From the NCBI GenBank assembly GCA_023388205.1, contig JAEWGS010000032.1, positions 1-18,502 of the forward strand: a DNA stretch of 18,502 bases, in the 5' to 3' direction. The notes beneath the pieces are model-generated. The model was not told the origin of the DNA and searched no databases. It worked only from the letters and a program-made list of their open reading frames with translations. This DNA is from Bacillota bacterium (GTDB taxonomy: Bacteria > Bacillota > Clostridia > Saccharofermentanales > Fastidiosipilaceae). Positions 6,538 to 13,011 of the stretch are shown piece by piece. The position numbers and the translations under genes were made by a program. How positions within the stretch are numbered: the stretch's first letter is position 1; each line of letters opens with the position of its first letter.

Positions 6538-9021
6538 TTAGACGCGCTGGACACTCAACACGTCCGAAATCGATCGGATACGTCCAATTAAGCGATTGTA
6601 TTGCTCCAAGGAATTGACCTCAACTTGCAAAGTCAAAAGCGCCGAAATGTCCTTGAAGGCTTTGAGTTTCCCCGAAATAATCGAAACGCGCTCTTCAGCG
6701 ATCGCATTCGACACATCAGCAAAAAGGTTCGGTCGATCATGCGCCGTAATATTCAAGGTTACGAGATAAGACGAAGACGTCTTACTCGAACTCATGCCGC
6801 GGATACTCCAGTTTGCATCAATTAAACGCGCCGCGCGCTTGGCTTCCTCAGAATCTCCTGCTGCCGCTTCAATCAAATGACGAATATTCGGACAGTCTTT
6901 TCGATGGATGGCGACGCCTCGCCCCACCGTAATGTATCCAATGATTGGATCTCCTGGCATGGGCGAACAGCAGCGAGACAAGCGGACCAAACAATTGTCA
7001 ATGCCTTTAACTTCCACCCCGCTATCATTTTGTCCCGTTTTTTTCTTCTTCGCGTTGAGTTGAACCTCTTCGCCATTTTTGCTGGACTCAAGGGCCTCTC
7101 TCATCTTGAGCGTTTCCGGACGATAGACGATCTGCCCCGCAGAATTGAAGAAGTAGCCCAAGCCTTCGCGCTCTTCTTGGGACAAACTCTTGAGATAAAG
7201 GTCCCTCAGTCTCGGCGTCACGCGGCCTGCCGTCATCCCGCTCGTACCGTTTCCAATCGCGGCATAAAGATCATCTTCTGAACGCAAGGTATATCGCTTC
7301 AGAATCGGTTTGATGAACTCGGGCTGTAAGACCTGCAAGGTGTTAAAGCCTGAGCGGGCAATTTCTTTTTCGAGAAGCTTCTTGCCCCGGCGAATATTTT
7401 CCTCTCGGCGCTCTTTTTTGAACCAGTTGTTGATGCGGTTTCTCGCCCCCTGGCTCTTCACAAGGTTCAGCCAATCGTAAGAAGGACCATTCACTTTGTC
7501 AGAAGCCAAGATTTCAACGATATCCCCAACTTGTAGCTGATAATCTTGCGCGACAATATTTCCGTTGACCTTCGCTCCATACATACGGTTCCCTAGGCCC
7601 GAATGAATCGCGTAGGCCAGGTCAATCGGCACCGAACCTTTAGGCAATGAATAGACGTCACCTCTCGGCGTAAAGACGTAGACTTCGTTCGGCAGAAGTT
7701 CCCCTTTGACGCCGTTGAGATACTCAGAAAAGTCTTTGGTCTCTTTCTGCCAGTCCAAAAATTGGGTCAGCCAGCGGTTCCCCGCATCCAAAGCCTCACT
7801 GCCCTTGGCGTCGGTCACCCCCATCTTGTACTTCCAATGCGCCGCGATACCCAATTCTGCCGTCTCATGCATCTCATGCGTACGGATTTGAACCTCAAAA
7901 GGATAGCCTGAAGGACCGAATACCGTCGTATGCAAAGACTGATAATGGTTCGGCTTAGGCACCGCGATGTAGTCTTTGAAGCGGCCCGTCATCGGGCGAT
8001 ACATTTCATGCACCTGCCCCAAGGTCGCATAACACTCGGGAATCGAATTCACCAAAATGCGGCAAGCGAACAAATCAAAAATTTGATCCAAAGACTTGTT
8101 CTTCTCTTTCATCTTGCGATACACACTGTAAAAGTGCTTCGCTCGGCCGTCGACTTTGGCCTCAATCCCCATCTTCTGGAGGGCCTCATCGATCTCTTCA
8201 ATGATCTGTTTCAAGTAAGCTTCACGCTGCGTGCGCTTTTGCCCTATCGCACCGACAAGCTCATAGTAGCTCGTCGGATCAATGTAACGCAGACACAAAT
8301 CCTCAAGCTCCCATTTCCAACGGTACACACCTAGACGATCCGCCAAGGGCGCATAAATATCGAGGGTCTCTTGAGAAATTGCCTCCTGCTTATACATCAC
8401 CATATGCCGCATCGTGCGCATGTTGTGCATGCGGTCCGCTAACTTGATCAAAACGACGCGCAGGTCTTTGGCCATCGCCAAAAACATTTTGCGATAATTT
8501 TCCGCCTGAAGTTCTTCGCGCGAAGAATAGCTCATCTTCTCGAGTTTGGTCACCCCATCGACCAACATCGAAACTGTTGAACCGAATTCTCGTTCAAGAT
8601 CATGCAGCGTGATTCCTGTATCTTCCACCGTATCATGCAAAAGCGCGGCGCAAAGAGAGTCCTCATCCGGCAACACGTCCATCAAAATCTCACAGACCGC
8701 AATCGGATGCGTGATATAGGGATCTCCGTTGACTCGTTTTTGGTACTTGTGCGCTTTTTCTGCAAATGTCATCGCCTTTGAAAAACGCTCCCGATTTCCC
8801 TGATCGACACGCTCTGTAAAATGTTGCAACAACTCTTCTTTTGTCCGCTCGAGCTCCTCTTGAACATTTCGATGCTGGGCTTCTTCCGCCTCTGTCGTTG
8901 GCGTTTCGTTCTCTTCCTGGGGCAAAGGCATGAAAGCTAAATCCGCATTGATTTTATCGTGTTGCTGTTTCGCGATCCCTTCAAGGTGTTCAGTTTTATT
9001 CTTATGCTTCGTATCTGACAT
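6538..9021 (-). CDS. rel: bifunctional (p)ppGpp synthetase/hydrolase Rel
   Basis: The enzyme makes (p)ppGpp from ATP and GTP or GDP and also degrades it, controlling the stringent response at the ribosome. From the ATG at 9021 it has 827 residues, with an AAAGGGGAC site in front. The frame could start 14 codons earlier, but without family support. The order is: a charged N-terminal stretch of about 80 residues; an HD hydrolase with LLHDTVEDTG (127-136); a synthetase with RFKDYIAVPKPNHYQSLHTT beginning at 347; a TGS domain (about 446-506); a helical domain; a Cys/His cluster (CLVRLSRCCS at 677-686, HRKDC at 706-710); and a C-terminal ACT domain from about 752. The RxKD form, rather than ExDD, and the intact HD site indicate both activities. 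The start overlaps the recJ end by 20 bases, so translation is probably coupled. Confidence 0.96.
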   Translation of the reverse strand: MSDTKHKNKTEHLEGIAKQQHDKINADLAFMPLPQEENETPTTEAEEAQHRNVQEELERTKEELLQHFTERVDQGNRERFSKAMTFAEKAHKYQKRVNGDPYITHPIAVCEILMDVLPDEDSLCAALLHDTVEDTGITLHDLEREFGSTVSMLVDGVTKLEKMSYSSREELQAENYRKMFLAMAKDLRVVLIKLADRMHNMRTMRHMVMYKQEAISQETLDIYAPLADRLGVYRWKWELEDLCLRYIDPTSYYELVGAIGQKRTQREAYLKQIIEEIDEALQKMGIEAKVDGRAKHFYSVYRKMKEKNKSLDQIFDLFACRILVNSIPECYATLGQVHEMYRPMTGRFKDYIAVPKPNHYQSLHTTVFGPSGYPFEVQIRTHEMHETAELGIAAHWKYKMGVTDAKGSEALDAGNRWLTQFLDWQKETKDFSEYLNGVKGELLPNEVYVFTPRGDVYSLPKGSVPIDLAYAIHSGLGNRMYGAKVNGNIVAQDYQLQVGDIVEILASDKVNGPSYDWLNLVKSQGARNRINNWFKKERREENIRRGKKLLEKEIARSGFNTLQVLQPEFIKPILKRYTLRSEDDLYAAIGNGTSGMTAGRVTPRLRDLYLKSLSQEEREGLGYFFNSAGQIVYRPETLKMREALESSKNGEEVQLNAKKKKTGQNDSGVEVKGIDNCLVRLSRCCSPMPGDPIIGYITVGRGVAIHRKDCPNIRHLIEAAAGDSEEAKRAARLIDANWSIRGMSSSKTSSSYLVTLNITAHDRPNLFADVSNAIAEERVSIISGKLKAFKDISALLTLQVEVNSLEQYNRLIGRIRSISDVLSVQRV

Positions 9022-11239
9022 CCTCGTCCCCTTTCTGCCAAGTTCGGTAGGTCTGAGATTCACTCAAGCTGCGCCTTTCACCCGTTTGTTCTCGCCTCAC
9101 TACAAAGTATAAATCTCCATCCGCCTGCATATAAATCAAATCCAACTCTACAAAAATACGCAAAAGCCGAGTCAAGGTTTCCACACTGACCTTTTTCCCT
9201 TTGACACATATTTTAGGCCAATAGATGTGGGCCAAAGCCTCTGGATCGACATAAATACCGCCCAATTCCAAAGCCGCATCCAAAATTTGCCACAGCCGCA
9301 CCAAAGATTGATTCAATTCTTTCGCATCCAAGGCTTCTTCTGCTGGAGCATCTTCGTTACTTCGCTCCGGATTTTTCGACGCGCACTTTTCTTCTGCCCA
9401 TTGAAGGTGTTGAATGATCAATTGTACCTTCTCTCGCCCTCGCCACTCGTTAATATCAAGTGTATAAAGGAGATCTACTGCTTGTCGCCCAGATAAAAAA
9501 GGCAATTGCTGAGCCTGACCAAAGGCGAGCCCCTCAACCACTTCACTTCGCGCGGTCAAAAGATTCGGCAACAGGGACAATTTTAAGTGATTTTGATCTT
9601 GTCCTAGGGTTTTCACTTCATCGATCACAAGACCTCGGGTCAAAAATACGGGGGCTTTTCGGCCCGGCCCTGTGGGCTCCAAAAATCTCAAACTTCTGGC
9701 TGCCTCTAAATTCAAGTCCACAAAGTCCAACTCTAAATCATAATGACGCTCAAAACGGCGATTACAGTCTTTAAGCTGGCTCCACTCCGCTTCGATGCTC
9801 AAAAAAGCCTCATCTAAAGCTTGCGCCAACTTCGGTAAATCCGCTCGTTTGACTTCTGCGCCGAGCGCCTGCTGATGTCCGCCAAAAGAAAACGCGACCT
9901 GCTTTGCGGCTTGCGTCAAACAATCGTGCAACGGGATATCTGCATAGCTTCGACCTGAACCTCTCAGCATTGCATCTTCTCTCTCTACACCTTCATCCGT
10001 AAAAACCAAGCAGGGTTTGTGGTAATAAGTCGCCAATCGCACGGCCAAAATGCCCAAGATGCCTGGATGGCTCTTCGGCAGATCGACCAGCAAAACCGCG
10101 TGAGATAGCACCTCTGGATGCGCTTCAATCCAGCTTTTGGCCCGTTCTTCTTCCTTTTGACACAAAGCTTTTCGTTCATCGTTAATCTCAATCAAACGAC
10201 CCGCTAGCATTCTCGCGAGCTTAGGGTCTTGCGTCATTAAAAGCGAAGACGCAACTTCTAAGTCGCCAAGCCTTCCCGCCGCATTAAAGGCGGGCGCCAA
10301 TCGAAATGAAACATCCGTCACCGTTAAACGCTCTTGAGATAAACGCATCGCGTCAAGCAATACAGCGATACCGATCGGTGCTTTGCCCTCAGCGATTTGA
10401 GCGAGACCTGCATTGATCAAACAAACATTCTCTTTTGTGAGCTCCATTAAGTCTGCCACGGTTCCCAGCATCGCCCATGCGAAATAAGGTCGAGACACAT
10501 CATGCAAAAAAGCTCTGATTCGTTCGTTTTCTTCGGTACCTTCTGTTTCTAAAAGCTCAGATTCTTGTTCAAAAACGTGCGCATCCAAATCTCCAGCTTC
10601 GACCGCCCGCTTCATTTCAAGCGCTTGAACGAGTTTGAGTGCGACCCCCACGCCCGCCAGATTAGGATTGGGGTAAGACTCCCCCGGCTGCTTGGGATCA
10701 ATCAATGCTTCGGCTTCGGGAAGGACTGGAGGTGCTTGATGATGATCGGTTACATAAACCGGGATACCCTCCGCTTGAATCGTGGCGATCGCTTCACAGG
10801 CCGAAATCCCACAGTCTACGGTCAACACAAAGTCGGGGCGCACTTCGAGAATCCTTTGGATGCTTTTTTCGCCTAATCCGTATCCATCTTCTACGCGATC
10901 TGGGATAAAGAGTGACACCTTGAGCCCTAGCTTCTCAAAATAGTGACTCATCAAAGCGGAAGATGAAAGACCATCCAGATCATAGTCCCCATGAATTAAA
11001 ACGTGTTCTTTGGTTTTGAGTCGCGGCCAAAGGCTTGTCACCAACTGTCGCATGCCCTTCATTCGGTAAGGATTCCAAAGCAGATCCTGGGCCTGGCTTT
11101 GCGCTAAAAAAAGCTGCCGTTTTTCTGCATCTAAGCCCCGCGCGCTCAAAACACGCTCCGCCAAATGCAAAGGAGCGATTTCTTCTTGAGTTCTAGCCGT
11201 GTCCTTGTTTTGACGCCACGACGAAAATATCAGATGCAT
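9002..11239 (-). CDS. recJ: single-stranded-DNA-specific exonuclease RecJ
   Basis: RecJ degrades single-stranded DNA 5' to 3' in recombination and mismatch or base excision repair. The 745-residue protein shows the DHH phosphoesterase motifs in order: HGDYDLDG (83-90), VDCGISA (141-147), VTDHHQAP (163-170), GVGVALKL (197-204) and FNAAGRLGD (318-326). The DHHA1 part has GSGRS (427-431) and SFGGHQQALG (451-460). An OB-type domain and a C-terminal region of about 150 residues follow. An acidic insertion near residues 212-248 between DHH motifs is longer than I expect. The ATG at 11239 has AAGGA in front, and a TATAAT lies about 32 bases upstream. The 3' end overlaps rel by 20 bases, so recJ and rel form an operon. 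Confidence 0.95.
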   Translation of the reverse strand: MHLIFSSWRQNKDTARTQEEIAPLHLAERVLSARGLDAEKRQLFLAQSQAQDLLWNPYRMKGMRQLVTSLWPRLKTKEHVLIHGDYDLDGLSSSALMSHYFEKLGLKVSLFIPDRVEDGYGLGEKSIQRILEVRPDFVLTVDCGISACEAIATIQAEGIPVYVTDHHQAPPVLPEAEALIDPKQPGESYPNPNLAGVGVALKLVQALEMKRAVEAGDLDAHVFEQESELLETEGTEENERIRAFLHDVSRPYFAWAMLGTVADLMELTKENVCLINAGLAQIAEGKAPIGIAVLLDAMRLSQERLTVTDVSFRLAPAFNAAGRLGDLEVASSLLMTQDPKLARMLAGRLIEINDERKALCQKEEERAKSWIEAHPEVLSHAVLLVDLPKSHPGILGILAVRLATYYHKPCLVFTDEGVEREDAMLRGSGRSYADIPLHDCLTQAAKQVAFSFGGHQQALGAEVKRADLPKLAQALDEAFLSIEAEWSQLKDCNRRFERHYDLELDFVDLNLEAARSLRFLEPTGPGRKAPVFLTRGLVIDEVKTLGQDQNHLKLSLLPNLLTARSEVVEGLAFGQAQQLPFLSGRQAVDLLYTLDINEWRGREKVQLIIQHLQWAEEKCASKNPERSNEDAPAEEALDAKELNQSLVRLWQILDAALELGGIYVDPEALAHIYWPKICVKGKKVSVETLTRLLRIFVELDLIYMQADGDLYFVVRREQTGERRSLSESQTYRTWQKGDEDVRYEA

Positions 11240-11270
11240 AGCCTATCCTTGCCTCTACCAAATAACGTCC

Positions 11271-11276
11271 ATTATA
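11271..11276 (-). promoter_or_regulatory. -10 box of the probable recJ-rel promoter
   Basis: A perfect minus-strand TATAAT lies 31 bases upstream of the recJ ATG. This would place the transcript start about 25 bases before the gene and leave room for the ribosome binding site. No good -35 match is seen at 16-18 bases, so the promoter is either weak or activated. Confidence 0.45.
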
Positions 11277-11479
11277 CGCCCGCTTCGGGAACGAATACCA
11301 CACGAAATGAAGCGTAAAAATTGGCTCGCGGCTCTAAACTCCCTCATCCTCAATAGTCTCTGATGCAAACTCCTACACGAGCCGTGGTGGATTTTGCGCT
11401 GCGGTGGATTTTAAGGATCAGGACACCCTCCGTAGCTGGAGCAACAGGTACATCTGATCACCGTGTTCGCCCCCACACG

Positions 11480-11508
11480 TTTCTACTTTTACATTTAAGG
11501 CGTACAAT
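11480..11508 (+). promoter_or_regulatory. candidate promoter of the small membrane protein gene
   Basis: TTTCTA (11480-11485), a 17-base spacer, then TACAAT (11503-11508). The -10 matches at 5 of 6 and the -35 at 3 of 6. A short palindrome, CGAAT-AG-ATTCG (11524-11535), lies just after the expected transcript start and could be a regulator site. Confidence 0.5.
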
Positions 11509-11557
11509 ACTTATAGATTTAATCGAATAGATTCGTAGCAGATAGGAGGTCCATACG

Positions 11558-11731
11558 ATGATGAACTTATCTCGATATTTTAGAGTCGCTGTAGTGATTC
11601 TTGCATTGTGCACGATTGTACTCAGCATGCTCGCTTTGTTGAATAAAGTCCCAGCAACATGGGCTGTCGTGTTTGCATTGATAACGGCTACAATCAATTC
11701 GTGTCATGCTTATCTTGATAGAAAACGTTGA
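11558..11731 (+). CDS. small membrane protein, 57 residues, two predicted helices
   Basis: AGGAGGT (11544-11550), 7 bases, then two consecutive ATG codons open a 57-residue frame: MMNLSRYFRVAVVILALCTI and on to the end HAYLDRKR. The two hydrophobic segments span about residues 10-28 and 33-48, separated by a short NKVP turn. The basic C-terminus suggests both ends are cytoplasmic. The gene is flanked by a plausible promoter and a near-perfect intrinsic terminator 40 bases after the stop, so it is a complete transcription unit. I do not recognise the family. Small two-helix proteins in Bacillota include regulators of membrane complexes, toxins and partners of small XRE regulators. A broken XRE gene lies 500 bases away, pointing toward it. 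Coding is well supported by signals; function is unknown. Confidence 0.75.
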   Translation: MMNLSRYFRVAVVILALCTIVLSMLALLNKVPATWAVVFALITATINSCHAYLDRKR

Positions 11732-11771
11732 ATGTGATTCTTGATGGACTAAAACAATCGATGTGAGTCAT

Positions 11772-11812
11772 AAAGGTTTCGTGTGGTTTCATCGCCATAC
11801 GAAACCTTTTTT
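11772..11812 (+). terminator. strong intrinsic terminator of the small membrane protein gene
   Basis: The stem AAAGGTTTCGTGTGG (11772-11786) pairs with CCATACGAAACCTTT (11795-11809), 15 bp with a single G-T pair around an 8-base loop. It ends in a run of six T (11807-11812). The other strand has no comparable T run. Confidence 0.92.
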
Positions 11813-12140
11813 ACGTAGAGACCATCGTCTTAATGATCTATGAGTAACGGCATTATGGATCAGCGTGGATCATGCTTGATATAGAGCAGATTGTTAAGAG
11901 CGAAGAGATTGTGTCTTGGGAAGAAAAATCTTAAACGAGGTTCATGAGGCTTCAGGCCATGAACAAGCTAAACGCCGTGCGCCTATAGAAAGCAAAATAT
12001 TCACATGACGCTTAAGTCTCTAATTGACACGAGGATCTAGACACCCGAGGTACGCTCTACTAATTTGCGGACTGTCTTGTGCGACGAGGGGAATTTATCG
12101 CCCTATCCGTTTGATCTTTGGCTGCATCTTAAGCAAAAGA
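11813..12140. other. gene-free stretch between the small membrane protein and the XRE remnant
   Basis: I see no open frame with a ribosome binding site here on either strand. The only structure noted is an inverted repeat GTTCATG (11940-11946) / CATGAAC (11958-11964). Fragmented frames in this stretch show no family likeness. It may be decayed accessory DNA. Confidence 0.5.
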
Positions 12141-12174
12141 CAAAAGCGGTTCAAGTCATGTTTAACCGCTTTTG
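12141..12174 (-). terminator. hairpin terminator after the XRE remnant
   Basis: CAAAAGCGGTT and AACCGCTTTTG form a perfect 11-bp stem around a 12-base loop. On the minus strand TCTTTTGCTT follows. It lies 58 bases after the regulator stop codon. The A/T-rich base of the stem means it could work in both directions. Confidence 0.65.
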
Positions 12175-12231
12175 CTTTGGATTAAATCACTTCTCGTTTT
12201 CTTCGAGCCGAATGACTTGAGTCTGACTCAC

Positions 12232-12489
12232 TTAGTGATTCAAGCAATCCTCCAAACTTTTGAAAAGTCTCTTCTGACGTTTTTCTTCTTTTAGGTACTC
12301 TTTTGTATAAAACAAAGTATCCAGCTCAACACCTAAAATCTTAGAAATCTTCACTACATTGCCGAGCCTGGGTTCGCTATTCCCTTTTTCAATCATTATG
12401 ATGCGGCGCCGTGTAAGTCCTACAAGTTTGGCAAGCTGATACTGGGTCAATCCTCTGGTTTCCCGATACTTTTTGAGTTAATTTTTCAT
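12232..12489 (-). pseudogene. XRE-family transcription regulator, apparently broken by a stop at codon 4
   Basis: The frame encodes a short helix-turn-helix repressor: LTQYQLAKLVGLTRRRIIMI, then EKGNSEPRL and KISKILGVELDTLFYTKEYL, all typical of small XRE regulators of about 70 residues. Such proteins begin like MKNRLKxxRExxGLTQ. Here the ATG at 12489 reads MKN, then TAA (12478-12480), then LKKYRETRG joining LTQYQLAK without a break. A TTG at 12450 would still give 72 residues, but it would lose helix 1 and has AGAGGA directly abutting it, too close to work as a binding site. An ATG at 12538 opens another frame that overlaps and could join this one by a one-base change in the A run near 12468-12472. 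I infer recent inactivation. A working downstream start cannot be excluded. The function was probably repression of a neighbouring accessory gene. Confidence 0.65.
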
Positions 12490-12805
12490 AGGTCTGACCT
12501 TCTTCGTCGATGGTCTTTTTTGTTTGACCTGCGCTCATTCTACGCCTTTTCCATTTCAAAACGAAAAAAAACAAACAAGATTTTCCATGCTGACTTAGGC
12601 CGCCTCAAGCAATTAGATGAGGCGAGCAGGCCACAGACCTTTTATAAATTCCGGCTATAATAAAGTCACATTTTAGTTTGGCCGAATATTTTGAATAAAA
12701 TCGATGATACGACATGTGAACGGGTACGTCCCCGTTTGGCTCATTTGAGCCGTATTTGTAAAAGGAGCGAGGACGGAGTACCCCTGGAATAATGACCTTG
12801 AACTG
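12490..12805. other. non-coding accessory stretch with short hairpins
   Basis: Overlapping short frames on the minus strand here lack ribosome binding sites and family likeness, and I leave them out. The stretch holds two adjoining short hairpins at 12719-12751 and leads into the larger inverted repeat at 12806. It looks like mobile-element debris, but no transposase sequence is visible. Confidence 0.45.
12719..12751. repeat. two adjoining short hairpins
   Basis: AACGGG-TACGTC-CCCGTT (12719-12736) is followed at once by GGCTCA-TT-TGAGCC (12738-12751). Paired GC-rich hairpins like this resemble extragenic palindromes associated with Y1/IS200-type transposases. That link is an inference, since no transposase is present in the window. 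Confidence 0.5.
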
Positions 12806-12852
12806 CCTCCCATTTCTTGGACACAGAAAACAACAATCCAAGGAATGGGAGG
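12806..12852. repeat. 16-bp inverted repeat, hairpin or insertion-sequence end remnant
   Basis: CCTCCCATTTCTTGGA (12806-12821) pairs with TCCAAGGAATGGGAGG (12837-12852), 16 pairs with one T-G, around a 15-base loop. TTTTCT follows on the plus strand, so it could act as a plus-strand terminator. The preceding TTGAACTGCC and the GGACAC motif recall terminal regions of IS3-family elements, but no transposase reading frame follows. Confidence 0.6.
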
Positions 12853-12954
12853 TTTTCTACGTCCATAGATAATCGATGCAAGCATGAGCGAATACTCAGG
12901 GAGCGTGCCTGCGAGCCTCTCAGTTCGCCCTCAGCCGACATCTGTGTCCTACAT

Positions 12955-12987
12955 AAAAAAAGCGGCTCCCCTTTTGAGAGAACCGCT
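12955..12987 (-). terminator. intrinsic terminator of secDF
   Basis: Minus-strand AGCGGTTCTC pairs with GGGAGCCGCT (10 bp, two G-T pairs) around a 7-base loop, followed by seven T. It lies 25 bases after the secDF stop codon. Confidence 0.9.
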
Positions 12988-13011
12988 AACAACACTTAGG
13001 CTGTAAGAGAC

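Noticed and set aside
6461..6540. CRISPR array after rel
   Set aside because: The units are 14 bp, directly adjoining and imperfect, with no spacers and no cas genes nearby.
11458..11697. Minus-strand frame of 79 codons over the small membrane protein
   Set aside because: It is antisense to a plus-strand unit with promoter, AGGAGGT and terminator, and has no signals of its own.
12605..12995. Overlapping minus-strand frames of 70-84 codons and a plus-strand frame of 60 codons
   Set aside because: None has a ribosome binding site or family likeness; they cross hairpins and the secDF terminator region and overlap each other.
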